In this document: positions 17,623 to 27,240 of the stretch, piece by piece
Numbering within the stretch: position 1 is the first letter of the stretch
Layout: every line of letters starts with the position of its first letter
Notes under the pieces: model-generated
What the model was told of the DNA's origin: nothing
The model's input: the letters and a program-made list of their open reading frames with translations, nothing else
Databases searched by the model: none
Assembly (NCBI GenBank): GCA_963752815.1
Contig: CAVVZI010000007.1
Coordinates: forward strand, 1-64,000
DNA length: 64,000 nt
Source: Sva-07 sp963752815
GTDB taxonomy: Bacteria > Actinomycetota > Acidimicrobiia > Acidimicrobiales > Ilumatobacteraceae
Direction: 5' to 3'
Made by a program: the position numbers and the translations under genes

Positions 17623-18642
17623 TCAGATGGAGCGGTGCGTCACGATGCTCGACGACGCCATCGGGTTGATCATGTTCTGCGGGAACGGAACACGGGTCGC
17701 GCTGACGGCGTCGAGGCGCGCACGATGTTCGTCGGACACGCTCACGCCGAGGCAGCCGAGGTTGTCGTCGAGCTGTGACCTCGTTCGTGCGCCGACCAAC
17801 GGAACGATCTGCGCGTCGGCGCCGCGCACCCAGGCGAGCGCCAACTGCGCCGGTGTGCACCCGATCTCCTTGGCCACCGCGACGACCTCCGCGGCAATGG
17901 CGAGCGAGCGCTCGGGGATGTCGCCCCGCAGCGTCGCCCGGCGTCCTCCGTCCGCCGCGACATCGGTGGGTTCGGCGTTGTGCTTGCCGGTGAGCACGCC
18001 CGATCCGAGCGCATCCCAGGGCGTGACGGTGAGGTCGAGAGCGCGCGCCATCGGGAGCAGCTCGTGCTCGACGTCGCGCTCGAGCAACGAGTACCGGACC
18101 TGCAGCCCGACGAATCGTGCCCATCCCCGGAAGTCGGCGATCGTGTTCGCCCGGGCGACCTGCCAAGCCGGCGCATCGGAGATGCCGACGTAGAGCACCT
18201 TGCCCTGGCTCACCAGATCGTCCAGCCCGCGCATGATCTCCTCGACCGGGGTGGTGTGGTCCTTGAAGTGCACCCAGTACAGATCGATGTAGTCGGTGTC
18301 GAGCCGCTTCAGGCTGGCGTGCACCGACTCCATCATGTTCTTGCGGCTGTTGCCGGACGCGTTGACGTCGTGGCCGCGCGTCGGGATCGAGTACTTCGTG
18401 GCCAGCACGACCGTGTCGCGATCCTTGGCGATGAACTCGCCGAGGAACGACTCGCTGCGCCCGCCGGAGTAGACGTTGGCGGAATCGATGAAGTTGCCGC
18501 CGGCCTCGCGGAAGCCGTCGTACACCGATCGGCTCTCGTCCTTGTCGGCTCCCCACCCGTCCATCCCGAACGTCATCGCGCCGAGCGCCAGCTCCGACAC
18601 CCGCAGTCCGCTGCTCCCGAGCAGTTGGTACTTCATTCCCAT
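17623..18642 (-). CDS. Aldo/keto reductase
   Basis: A 339-residue NADPH-dependent aldo/keto reductase. LGSSGLRVSELALGAMTFG opens the barrel, FIDSANVYSGGRSESFLGE holds the catalytic Asp and Tyr, LATKYS the Lys and YWVHFKDHTTP the His. The cofactor segment is IVPLVGARTRSQLDDNLG. It lies upstream of the GFA-like gene and could share a transcript. The substrate is unknown. Confidence 0.85.
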   Translation of the reverse strand: MGMKYQLLGSSGLRVSELALGAMTFGMDGWGADKDESRSVYDGFREAGGNFIDSANVYSGGRSESFLGEFIAKDRDTVVLATKYSIPTRGHDVNASGNSRKNMMESVHASLKRLDTDYIDLYWVHFKDHTTPVEEIMRGLDDLVSQGKVLYVGISDAPAWQVARANTIADFRGWARFVGLQVRYSLLERDVEHELLPMARALDLTVTPWDALGSGVLTGKHNAEPTDVAADGGRRATLRGDIPERSLAIAAEVVAVAKEIGCTPAQLALAWVRGADAQIVPLVGARTRSQLDDNLGCLGVSVSDEHRARLDAVSATRVPFPQNMINPMASSSIVTHRSI

Positions 18643-18761
18643 GGCGTTCCCCTCGCAGACGATTTGGCCCAGACCGCATTCTGAATTACTCGGTGGCCGC
18701 CGAGCGAACCGTCGACCATCCCAACTCGATTGCCGCTCGGAGCAATGGATACTTTTCCGCC

Positions 18762-20921
18762 ATGTCGATCGCCATCACAGATGACCACCGCGCCCTTGCC
18801 GACACGGTCTCGGACTTTCTCGTCAAGCACGAGTCGCGTGCCGCTGCTCGGTCGCTTCTCGAAGCCGGCGACGAGACGAACCCCGACTTCTACGGCGAAG
18901 TGGCCGAACTCGGATGGCTCGGCCTCCACGTGCCCGAGGAGTTCGGAGGGTCGGGCTACGGGCTCGAGGAACTCGTGGTCGTGGTCGAGGAACTCGGTCG
19001 TGGCCTGACACCTGGCGCCTTCGTGCCGACCGTGGTGGCGAGCTCGGTGCTCGCCGCCGCCGGCACCGACGAGCTGAAGTCCACCTGGCTGTCCGGACTC
19101 GCTGACGGTTCGCGATGGGGGGCCGTGGGAACCGATGGTGCAGGTCACCGTGGCCGACGGATTGCTCCAGGGTTCGGCCGGCATCGTGATCGGCGCCGGT
19201 CTCGCCGACGTCATCCTCGTCCCCGTCGGTGACGACGTCGCCGTGGTGGCCAGCGACGCTGCCGGCGTGACGATCGAGGTCCCGCAGAACCTCGATCCGA
19301 CGCGCCGTGCCGGCCGGGTGAGCTTCGACAACGCGCCTGCCGTCGTCCTCCCCGGCGCCCGTCAACTACTTCTCGACTTCGCCCGCACGATCTACGCCGC
19401 CGAGGCCACCGGCATCGCCCGCGAATGCACCGAACAGGCCGCCGCCTACGCGAAGGAGCGCCAGCAGTTCGGTCGCCCGATCGCCATGTTCCAGGCCGTC
19501 AAGCACCATTGCGCCAACATGCTCGTGGCGACCGAGTTGTCGACCGCCGCCGTGTGGGACGCCGCCCGCGCCGCCGACGCCGGCGGCGACCAGTTCTCCC
19601 TCACCGCCGCGATGGCCGCCGCGTTGGCGCTACCCGCCGCCGACCTCTGCGCCAATCTGAACATCCAGGTCCACGGTGGCATCGGTTTCACCTGGGAACA
19701 CGACGCCCACATCTATCTCCGCCGCGCCTCGGCACTCCGCGCGGTGCTCGACCCGGAGTCGGCAGCGACCGCCGCGACCGACCTGACCCGCGCCGGCGTG
19801 CGACGGGTCCGCACCGTCGACCTCCCGCCCGAGGCCGAATCGATTCGCTCCGAACTCCAAGCGTTCATCACCGAGGCCAAGGGCCTCGACGGGGACGCGC
19901 TCCGCGGCCGGCTGATCGAGACCGGCTACCTGATGCCGCATTGGCCGAAGCCGTACGGGCGCGGCGCCGGCGCCGTCGAACAACTCGTGATCGAGCAGGA
20001 ATTCAACGCGGCCGGGATCACCCGCCCCGCCTACGGCATCACGGCCTGGGTCATCCTCACGCTCATCCAACACGGCAGCGAGGATCAGGTGTCCCGCTGG
20101 GTCCATCCGGCACTCAACCAGGAGATCATCTGGTGCCAGCTGTTCAGCGAGCCCGACGCCGGTTCCGATGCCGCCGGCGTCAAGACCCGCGGCACGCGCG
20201 TCGACGGCGGCTGGCTCGTGAACGGACAGAAGGTCTGGACCAGCGGCGCCCACGTCTCGGGCCGCGGCCTGGCGACCGTGCGCACCGACCCCGACGCGCC
20301 GAAGCACAACGGCATCACCACCATGGTGATCGACATGCACGCCGAGGGTGTCGAGGTCCGGCCGCTCAAGATGCCGAGTGGAGGCTCCGAGTTCAACGAG
20401 GTCTTCTTCAACGACGTGTTCGTCCCGGACGACGACGTGGTCGGCCCGGTCGACGGCGGCTGGACGGTCGCCCGGGCGACGCTCGGCAACGAGAGCGTCA
20501 GCATCGGCGGGGGCACCGGCGGCATGACGTTGCCCGGCGACGCGCTGATCCCGGGCTACGACGCCCATCCGGAGCGGCTGTCCGGCGGCGCCGCCCGCAT
20601 CGGCCGGTACATCGCCCAACACCAGGCGATCGCGGTGCTCAACATGCGCAGCGCCCACCGCGCGGTGGCCGGCGGCGGGCCCGGGCCCGGAAGGCAACGT
20701 CACCAAGCTGGTGCTGTCGGAGATCGGCCACGACGCCGCGGCGATCATGGCCGAGGAGATGGGTCAGGACACGGCGTTGATGGACGGCGCCCGCGGCGAT
20801 GGCCGGGATGCTCGTGTTGATGAACCGCGCCCTGTCGATCGCCGGCGGCACGTCGGAGATCAAGCGCAACCAGATCGGCGAACGCATCCTCGGCCTCCCC
20901 CGCGACCCCCTCATCAACTGA
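18762..20921 (+). pseudogene. Two-domain (fused) acyl-CoA dehydrogenase, FadE34-like, three frameshifts
   Basis: About 719 codons encode two acyl-CoA dehydrogenase units in one chain. Unit 1 from the ATG at 18762 shows DDHRALADTVSDFLV, FYGEVAELGWLGLHVPEEFG and, after a shift near 19139, YAKERQQFGRPIAMFQAVKHH and IQVHGGIGFTWEHDAHIY. Unit 2 shows MPHWPKPYGRG, QLFSEPDAGSDAAG, GQKVWTSGA and, after shifts near 20690 and 20800, LSIAGGTSEIKRNQIGERIL, with the stop at 20919-20921. Fused chains of this kind (FadE34/ChsE3) replace heteromeric enzymes in steroid side-chain breakdown. A TATACTTT-like GATACT lies just upstream. The breaks are probably sequence errors, since every motif is kept. Confidence 0.8.
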
Positions 20922-20932
20922 CCGTCATTCCC

Positions 20933-20984
20933 CGTTTGCGTCGGGATTTTCGAGGCCCGGTCCTCGGAAATCCTGACGCAAACG
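20933..20984. terminator. Long inverted repeat between convergent genes (23-bp arms, 6-nt loop)
   Basis: The arms begin CGTTTGCGTC at 20933 and end GACGCAAACG at 20984; they pair over 23 bp with two mismatches around a 6-nt loop. The element lies 11 bp after the acyl-CoA dehydrogenase stop and 20 bp before the end of the convergent membrane-protein gene. The position suits a two-way transcription terminator. It shares no stem sequence with the dispersed hairpins. Confidence 0.6.
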
Positions 20985-21003
20985 TGGATTTGAGGGCACG
21001 CAC

Positions 21004-22524
21004 CTAGGTGTCTCCGGCGGGGCCTTTGCGGAGGCCGGTGAGGCGTTTGATGATGTCGAACCAGAACGGTGCGCCGAGCATGAGGGCGAGCGCCGTGAAC
21101 GTGATCCCGATCGCATGGACCCAGAACCGCGAGTTCGCCCAGTCGGCCCACCATGCACCCGCGTCCACCCACAGCGCCCGGTTGATCACCGCGACGCCGG
21201 TCAGCTGATCGAGCGCCCCGCTCACACAGTTGCGCACCTTGGCGTACGCCGCGGCGGCGTCGTCGACATCGTCGATCGTGTCGGCATCGGTCGGATGGGC
21301 CTTCGCGCATTCCTGTTGGATCCGTGCGAGGCCGATGCCGGTCCCGGCGGCGTCGGATGTCGTGATCGGGGTGCCATCTTGAGCGACGTCGTCGGCGAGC
21401 TGCACCAGCGCGGCACGTTCGTTCGGGTTGCGCCACAGATTCCGACCGACCGAGATCGCGTCGACCCCGCCGACGAGCGCGACGAGCAGCGCCAGCGCGA
21501 ACGTGACGGTGCGGATACAGCGGCGGTAGTAGCCGCTCAGCCGTTGGAACTCGCCGTCGAAATACGACTCGACGTTTCCCCGGAACGTGTCGATCTCTCC
21601 CGACGACACCTCCCACAACCTTCGCAGCGTCGGCGCGAGCGGCGACTGCGGGTCGAGTTCGGCGATCGCCGCGGCGACCCGCAGCCGAGCGAAGTTGGCC
21701 GGGAACAGGCGCGCCGTGGCGTCGACCACCTCGCGCAATTGGTCGTCGGACGGCCCGGTCGGCCACGCCTGTGATGCCGCACGCCACGCGTCTCGCAGCC
21801 GGGGATCGCTGCCGCTGCCGTGCAACGCAAGGAGCGCACCGGTGAGTGCGTCGGCCGCGTCGCGACGGGCCTGGTCCGTCGCTTCGTCGGACGCATCACC
21901 CGTCGCGGCGAGCTGGGTGTGGAACGTGGTGAACGCGTCACGCACGTCCTTCAACCCCGCGTCGAGGAGCTGGGTCGCCCGATCGATGGCAACGGTCGCT
22001 TCGCCGGCTTCAGCGTTGCGGTCGAGCAGTACCCCGACCGAACGAGTCACCTCCTGGCGACCGACATCGGCGAACACCTCGAGAAACCCCTGCGCGAGCG
22101 ACGAGGCCGGCACGCTCTTGATCGTGGTGAGCGTCCCGGCGTGCGTGAGCAGCTGTGGCGCGTCGATCGGGTCGAGCGCGTAGGCGACTCTGCTCAACCA
22201 GTCCGTCGTGCCGATCGCGCCGGGCGTGAGCGCGATCGTCGACCCACCGGCGGCGGGCCGCTTGTCGTTGCGCTTGCCCCACAGCTTGGTGATCCCGAGG
22301 CGGCCGCGCGGCAACGCGCGCGCCGATCGATCACCGTCGAACAGGTCGTACAGATACGACCACAGGAACTTCGCCCGGACCCGGGTCAGCCACGCGATGC
22401 CCTCGTTGAGGCCGCTGACCACCATCCCCGCCAGGAAGAACACGACTGCCATGCCGACCGCGAGATCCAAGTATTCCGAGTCGATCACGACCAGTACCTC
22501 CCGTCCGGATGCGTCCCTCATCAT
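21004..22524 (-). CDS. Membrane protein of unknown function with large cytosolic helical domain
   Basis: A 506-residue protein I do not recognise by name. One membrane helix lies at about residues 20-40 (LAVGMAVVFFLAGMVVSGLNEG), a second near 340-360 after YFDGEFQRLSGYYRR, and a third near 470-490 before APFWFDIIKRLTGLRKGPAG. Between the first two is a long Ala/Asp-rich region that is mostly helical. The C-terminal phrase PFWFDIIKRLTGLR recurs in hypothetical bacterial inner-membrane proteins. It converges on the acyl-CoA dehydrogenase gene and starts 27 bp from the divergent methyltransferase. Confidence 0.7.
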   Translation of the reverse strand: MMRDASGREVLVVIDSEYLDLAVGMAVVFFLAGMVVSGLNEGIAWLTRVRAKFLWSYLYDLFDGDRSARALPRGRLGITKLWGKRNDKRPAAGGSTIALTPGAIGTTDWLSRVAYALDPIDAPQLLTHAGTLTTIKSVPASSLAQGFLEVFADVGRQEVTRSVGVLLDRNAEAGEATVAIDRATQLLDAGLKDVRDAFTTFHTQLAATGDASDEATDQARRDAADALTGALLALHGSGSDPRLRDAWRAASQAWPTGPSDDQLREVVDATARLFPANFARLRVAAAIAELDPQSPLAPTLRRLWEVSSGEIDTFRGNVESYFDGEFQRLSGYYRRCIRTVTFALALLVALVGGVDAISVGRNLWRNPNERAALVQLADDVAQDGTPITTSDAAGTGIGLARIQQECAKAHPTDADTIDDVDDAAAAYAKVRNCVSGALDQLTGVAVINRALWVDAGAWWADWANSRFWVHAIGITFTALALMLGAPFWFDIIKRLTGLRKGPAGDT

Positions 22525-22550
22525 GACACGGGCACGCGAGCGTCGGACGG

Positions 22551-23374
22551 GTGACGGCCGCGGTCACGCGCGTCGAGAATGCATGTGTGCACGATGAAGA
22601 CCGCGAGCTGTTCCGTGATCGGCGTCGCGCCGAGAGTTTCGGTTCGGCAGCAGAGTTGTACGACGCGACGAGGCCCTCGTATCCCAACGAACTCATCGAA
22701 TGGCTGAGCTCCACCGCGACCGGTCGTGCGGTGGATGTCGGTTGCGGCACCGGTCGGGTCGCCCGGCTGCTGGCCGCAGCCGGATGGCGGGTGGTCGGCG
22801 TCGAGGCCGACGAGCGGATGGCGGCCGTGGCCCGATCGCACGGAATCGACGTCGTCGTGTCGAGGTTCGAGGACTGGCGACCAGAGGATCACTTCGACCT
22901 GGTCTGCGCGGGGCAGGCCTGGCACTGGATCGACCCACAGGTCGGCTACGAGCACGCCGCGGAGGTGCTACGGCCGGGTGGTCACCTTGCCGTCTTCTGG
23001 AACACCTATCACTACAGCCCTGCGACGATGGCCGTGTTCACCGCCGTGCTCGAGGAACGTGCGCCTCATCTGCTGATCGATTCGGTGCCGTTCGGGACGG
23101 CGAAGTCCGGACCACTCGGATCTCGACGCAGAGATGGTCAGGTCTGCTGAGCGGTGGTTCGACGAACCGGAGTTCCGGGTGTTCCACCACGGACGTGTCC
23201 AGAGCGTCGAGGACTGGCTGGCCGAGTCCGTGACGCACTCGCCGGTGGCCATGCTGGACGACGACACTCGTACCGTCCGTCCTTGCCGACCTGCGCGCCG
23301 CGCTCACCGAACGCATCGGCGGGCAGATCGATGTCCGGTACGAAACCCGCGTCACCTCGGCGAGACGTCGCTGA
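22551..23374 (+). pseudogene. Class I SAM-dependent methyltransferase, two frameshifts
   Basis: The first 190 residues are a methyltransferase: FGSAAELYDATRPSYP, motif I AVDVGCGTGRVARLLAAAG, the acidic loop VGVEADERM, and AGQAWHWIDP with EVLRPGGHLAVFWNTYH. This is the pattern of the bacterial methyltransferase-11 group. Near 23100-23125 the frame shifts into RSAERWFDEPEFRVFHHGRV and near 23270 into VLADLRAALTERIGGQIDVRYETRV, ending at 23374. The repaired product is about 274 residues, normal for the family. The start is uncertain: GTG at 22551, or a later GTG before HDEDRELF. The substrate is unknown. Confidence 0.7.
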
Positions 23375-23399
23375 CGACGTCCACTGCCGTCAACCGGCG

Positions 23400-24240
23400 T
23401 CAGCAGATCATCGATGCGGGAACGGCGAGCTGGTCGTAGATCGCCAGCAGATCGAACCGCATGCTCGGGATCGTCGGTGGCGGCGGCGAGCTGGTCGATC
23501 AGCCGATCGAAGTCGGCGCCCGTCTTTCCGTCGTACGAGTCCTGCATCGGGCCCCACTCGTCCCAGGGAAGCATCTCGATCTTGCAGGCGACGCTGGCAA
23601 GATCTCGCATCGCATTGCCACGGACTTCGCCAGGCCCCCAGTTCTCTGTCCCGAAGACACCGAACTCCATCGCGTCCGCTCCGTCCGATCGGATCAGTTG
23701 CCAGGCCTCACCCGCCGTGAGGAACTCGCCGGGACGAAGATCGTCGGTGCGCGCCGCGCCAGGGGTCGCCAGATCGAGATACTCGGGGTCGGTCCGAATC
23801 CAACGCCGTTGCTCGCTCGACCAGTACTCGACGATCCAATGGTCCACCTTCCGGGGCGGCACGAAGTAGGTCGCGAAGCCGCACCTCGCCCGGGCCGGAA
23901 CGCCGACCGCGCGCAGAAATGCCGTCGCCAGCACGGCGAAGTGTCGACACGTACCGACCACTCGTTGCTGCGGTGGTCGTGGCTCGTTCAACGGCGTCAC
24001 ACCGTCCAACTCGAGCACTCGCTGCAACAGGGCACTCGCCGGCCGCGTGTTGCGTTCCGCCATGCGTTGCTCGGACAGTCCGGCCCCGAACGCGTCGGGC
24101 GGCGACACCACCAGACCCTGCGCAACCCGACACAGACCCTCCGGTCCGAGCCCCAGCGCTCGGATCATGGCGACCTGATCGGTGGTCAGCTCCGTCAGCG
24201 GCCCCGCGGCCGCAAAGAATTCGACCTCCACCGGCGTCAC
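23400..24240 (-). CDS. Transglutaminase-like protein, C-terminus frameshifted
   Basis: About 280 residues with a transglutaminase core: GTCRHFAVLATAFLRAVGVP carries the catalytic Cys, DHWIVEYWSSEQRRW the His and TDPEYLD the Asp. As sequenced the frame runs on to 23038 across the convergent methyltransferase. Removing one G at about 23459 gives FDLLAIYDQLAVPASMIC and a stop at 23400, leaving a clean 25-bp gap, so I use that end. Bacterial members act as cysteine peptidases or amidases. No signal peptide is visible. Confidence 0.7.
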
Positions 24241-24262
24241 GTTACAAGAGCCTCAAATCCCG

Positions 24263-24625
24263 GTGCGCGACGTTTGGAGCGACATCCGTTGGGGCACTCG
24301 CCTCGCCGTGGGAACGATGAAAGCACTCTGGGCATCCGTGCAGGGCAATCCGGTGTTCATGCGTCAGGTCAACGGCTGGCTCACGATTTTCTGGATCGTG
24401 ATGATTCCTGTTTCCATCGTCACCGGCTGGATCTCCAGCGTCACGTACGTCGCGGTGCTGTCGTTGTGGGCGCTCGCGTCAGGTCACTGGGCCGCTTGGC
24501 AAGCCGCGCGCGTGGAGGTGGCCCAGCAGGCAGAAATCGACGCGAGGATCGCCGACCCGATCGAACAACGGGTCGTGGATGTTCTCGTCGAAACCACCAA
24601 CATCGAGCCGGCCGTCGGCCACTGA
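24263..24625 (+). CDS. Small two-helix membrane protein
   Basis: A 120-residue protein if the GTG at 24263 is used (VRDVWSDIRWGTRLAVG), or 102 residues from the ATG at 24317. Two membrane helices (about GWLTIFWIVMIPVSIVTGWI and VTYVAVLSLWALASGHWAAW) are followed by a charged tail ending DVLVETTNIEPAVGH. I do not recognise a family. It is 14 bp upstream of the PRC-barrel gene and probably shares its transcript. Confidence 0.6.
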   Translation: MRDVWSDIRWGTRLAVGTMKALWASVQGNPVFMRQVNGWLTIFWIVMIPVSIVTGWISSVTYVAVLSLWALASGHWAAWQAARVEVAQQAEIDARIADPIEQRVVDVLVETTNIEPAVGH

Positions 24626-24639
24626 CTGGAGAAACGACC

Positions 24640-24981
24640 ATGACCATCTGGGACTATCCCGTCGGAATTGGGACGTCCACCCGGAATCTCCTCGGATATG
24701 ACGTCGAGGCAACCGACGGAGGCATCGGCAAGATCGAGGAAGTCAGCAACGTGGTCGGCCAAGCTCACCTGGTCGTCGACACGGGCCTCTGGACCTTCGG
24801 CAAGAAGCGGATGATCCCGGCCGGCGTCGTCCGGGAGGTCGACGACCAGAACGAAAAGGTCCGAGTCGGACTCTCGAAGGACCAGATCAAGGCCGCGCCC
24901 GACTTCGACGCGCAACGACGCAACGACCGCGACCCCTACGACACGTACTACCAATCCTTCGAGACGTCGGAGGCGAGTTGA
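24640..24981 (+). CDS. PRC-barrel domain protein
   Basis: A 113-residue protein. LLGYDVEATDGGIGKIEEV, HLVVDTGLWTFGKKRMIPAGVV and VDDQNEKVRVGLSKDQI are the beta-barrel strands of the PRC family found in photosynthetic reaction centre H subunits, RimM and many soil bacteria stress proteins. The C-terminus is acidic and Tyr-rich (DPYDTYYQSF). A GGAGAAACG Shine-Dalgarno region precedes the ATG. Family members often accompany envelope or desiccation stress genes, which fits the neighbours. Confidence 0.8.
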   Translation: MTIWDYPVGIGTSTRNLLGYDVEATDGGIGKIEEVSNVVGQAHLVVDTGLWTFGKKRMIPAGVVREVDDQNEKVRVGLSKDQIKAAPDFDAQRRNDRDPYDTYYQSFETSEAS

Positions 24982-25008
24982 GCAACGTGCGCCGGTCGAC
25001 GACTTCGG

Positions 25009-25254
25009 TCAGTCCCCGTTGTCGTCGGCGAGGACCTTGTCGGCCTTGCGGTTGATCCGGGCGAACTCGTCCTTCGTCAGATTCCCGGCCTTGCGCTGCT
25101 TGCGGGCCCTCGACTTGGCGCTGATCGCGTGATTCCGGTCCGGCATCGGATAGTTGCCCGTCTGCTTCTTGGCCTCCGCCGTGCGCGCCTTCTCCGGGAG
25201 ACCGAACTCCTTGGAGGGCAGCTTGGCCCGGTCCTTCTCCGTCAACTCCGACAT
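25009..25254 (-). CDS. Small basic protein, DUF6582-like
   Basis: An 81-residue lysine-rich protein: LTEKDRAKLPSKEFGLP, then YPMPDRNHAISAKSRARKQRKAGNLTKDEFARINRKAD. The order (KLP-x-x-FGLP, then YP-x-x-D-x-x-HA) resembles small DUF6582-type proteins found in actinobacteria and their phages, whose function is unknown. Two nearby upstream ATGs exist; the one at 25254 fits the fold. It converges on the PRC-barrel gene. No membrane segment. Confidence 0.6.
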   Translation of the reverse strand: MSELTEKDRAKLPSKEFGLPEKARTAEAKKQTGNYPMPDRNHAISAKSRARKQRKAGNLTKDEFARINRKADKVLADDNGD

Positions 25255-25476
25255 GGCACCTCGATTCATCGACTGCGCCCGCTGGATGTCGGAGTTCCCG
25301 ACCCGACGAACCGTCAAACCGTCGGCTGCTTCACCACCGAGGGTGAGGCAACATCCCCTCAGCGGCGTGTTCCATGGACAAGACTCAACCGAAACCAAGA
25401 ACTGGCACGACCGACGAGTTCGGTCGCGTGACTTCACCACACACAACCCACCAGTCGGTGGACCGAAAGGAATGCA

Positions 25477-25869
25477 GTGCTCGGATACATCTACCCCGCC
25501 GGCGGGATCTTCCTGTCGATGTTCTATTTCTTCATCTTCTTCATCTGGATCATGCTGTTGTTCCGGGTGTTCGCGGACATCTTCCGCAACCACGAAATGG
25601 GTGGTTTCACCAAGTTCCTGTGGATCCTGTTCGTGATCGTCGTGCCGTTCCTCGGCATCTTCATCTACATCATCGTCCACGGAAAGTCGATGGCTCACCG
25701 CGACATGGAGCAGGCGCAAGCGCAGCAGGATTCCTTCAAGGCGTACGTGCAGCAGACCGCAAGCACCGCCAGCACCGCTGACCAACTCGCCCAGCTCGCC
25801 GACCTCAAGGACCGCGGCCTGATCACGCCGGAGGAGTTCGAAATCGCCAAGGCCAAGGCGCTGGCCTGA
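25477..25869 (+). CDS. PLDc_N / SHOCT-domain membrane protein
   Basis: A 130-residue protein. Two membrane helices (about residues 8-31 and 45-68) carry the phospholipase-D-nuclease N-terminal pattern, with FGKFLWI-like TKFLWILFVIVVPFLGIFIYIIV. A linker of Gln, Ala and Thr follows. The end, LAQLADLKDRGLITPEEFEIAKAKAL, is a SHOCT domain, an oligomerisation motif. The GTG at 25477 is preceded by AAAGGAATG. The 220 bp between this gene and the divergent small basic gene hold no other gene that I can support. Confidence 0.8.
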   Translation: MLGYIYPAGGIFLSMFYFFIFFIWIMLLFRVFADIFRNHEMGGFTKFLWILFVIVVPFLGIFIYIIVHGKSMAHRDMEQAQAQQDSFKAYVQQTASTASTADQLAQLADLKDRGLITPEEFEIAKAKALA

Positions 25870-25913
25870 GCCGATCGTCCCGCGCCGAGCGCGGGACTGA
25901 GTGAACGCAACCG

Positions 25914-26600
25914 ATGGTCGACAGTCTCGAACCGGCGCAGGTCGGTCCACTCTCGAGGGAAGCACTGCGGACGCCGCGCGCCGCGGGAATCGCGGGCATC
26001 GCGTTCGCGGTGCTTCTCTTCACGGTGCTCGTGCTCGTACGGCTGGCGGTCCCGAACGATCCGGCGGAAGCCGGTGCATGGCTGACCGACGGCAATCGGC
26101 GAAGGGCTGCGATCGTGGCACTCAACCTGATGCCCTTCGCCGGCATCGCCTTCCTGTGGTTCATCGGCGTGGTCCGCGATCGCATCGGGGCAGGCGAGGA
26201 CCGGCTCTTCGCGACGGTGTTCCTCGGCAGCGGCCTGCTGTTCATCGCGATGTTGTTCGCCGGCGGTGCCGTCGCGGGCGGCCTGATCCTCTCGGCGAAC
26301 GGTCAACAATCCGACGACGTCTGGTCGTTCGGCCGGCGGGTGACGCACACGCTGTTCAACGTCTACGCGATGAGGATGGCGGCCATCTTCACCATCTCGA
26401 CGACCACGATCGCCACCCGACTCGGGCTCGCCCCGCGCTGGCTCTCGGTCCTCGGTCTGACCACTGGCGTCATCCTGATGTTCGCCGTGGGCCTGTTGGC
26501 ATGGGTCGAGCTGCTGTTCCCCGTCTGGGTCCTCGTCTTCAGCCTGCACATCCTCGTCGTGTCGTTCCGCTCCCCCACGGCGAACGTTCAGCCGGCCTGA
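25914..26600 (+). CDS. Multi-pass membrane protein of unknown function
   Basis: A 228-residue protein with about six hydrophobic helices: AGIAGIAFAVLLFTVLVLV, LMPFAGIAFLWFIGVV, VFLGSGLLFIAMLFAGGAV, a segment over TLFNVYAMRMAAIFTIST, LSVLGLTTGVILMFAVGLLAWV and LLFPVWVLVFSLHILVVSF. Short loops and no enzymatic motif. It resembles uncharacterised actinobacterial integral membrane proteins. It starts 45 bp after the SHOCT gene and may be co-transcribed. Confidence 0.7.
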   Translation: MVDSLEPAQVGPLSREALRTPRAAGIAGIAFAVLLFTVLVLVRLAVPNDPAEAGAWLTDGNRRRAAIVALNLMPFAGIAFLWFIGVVRDRIGAGEDRLFATVFLGSGLLFIAMLFAGGAVAGGLILSANGQQSDDVWSFGRRVTHTLFNVYAMRMAAIFTISTTTIATRLGLAPRWLSVLGLTTGVILMFAVGLLAWVELLFPVWVLVFSLHILVVSFRSPTANVQPA

Positions 26601-26637
26601 GTCGACACGGCGCCGGAGCGCGTGGTGGACTCGGCGG

Positions 26638-27240
26638 GTGCGTGCCGATGAACCGTCCCTGACGGCGAGAGGTGTGGCACTGGCCCGAGCCAGGCTGGAG
26701 CGATCGGCCTCCCCGACCGGTGACCCGGAAGGCGACGTGGCCTTGGCGACCTCGCTGGCGCAAGGCGTCGAGCGGCCGGTCGACCTCGCGGAACGCGAGC
26801 GACGAGCACTCCGGCGATTTCTCAGCTTCATGGAGGCGCGCACGTTGTTCTTCGACGACGCGGTCGTCGGTGCCATCGATCGTGGCGTCACCCAGGTGGT
26901 GATCCTCGGCGCCGGCTATGACGGGCGGGCGCTCCGATTCCGTACGCCCGGTGTCCGGTTCTTCGAGGTCGACCATCCCGCGACACAGGCCGACAAGCGT
27001 CGCCGGCTGGACGCGCTCGACATCGCCACGACCGGGATCACCTTCGTCGAGGCCGACTTCACCGAGCCCGGCCTCGACCAGCGGCTCGCCGACGCCGGCC
27101 ACCTCGCAGAGGAGCAGACCCAGTTCCTCCTCGAGGGCGTGTTGCGGTACCTGCCCGAACCCGCCGTGCACGACCTGCTCGGCACGGCGCGTCGGCGGGC
27201 GGCGGCCGGAAGCGAACTCGCGGTCAGCATCGTCACCAGC
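26638..27240 (+). pseudogene. Class I SAM methyltransferase (leucine carboxyl methyltransferase-like), 3'-truncated
   Basis: The first ~197 residues match the LCMT-like actinobacterial methyltransferases: SLTARGVALARARLERSAS, FMEARTLFFDDAVVGAI, motif I VVILGAGYDGRALRF, FFEVDHPATQADKRRRL, and FLLEGVLRYLPEPAVHDLL. Family proteins are about 270-300 residues; here the recognisable sequence stops at AAAGSELAVSI (about 27225-27240). What follows is the antisense of a sugar-permease gene. The open frame continues to 27867 only as antisense read-through. The enzyme must be inactive if this junction is real. Confidence 0.75.

Noticed and set aside
19630..20748. Long antisense frames opposite the acyl-CoA dehydrogenase, GH3, hutU and Rieske genes
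   Set aside because: High-GC genes give long mirror frames. These lack recognisable motifs, and each lies fully over a strongly supported gene on the other strand.
23038..23399. Extended C-terminus of the transglutaminase across the convergent methyltransferase
   Set aside because: The added residues are antisense to methyltransferase motifs; removal of one G near 23459 gives a natural end at 23400.
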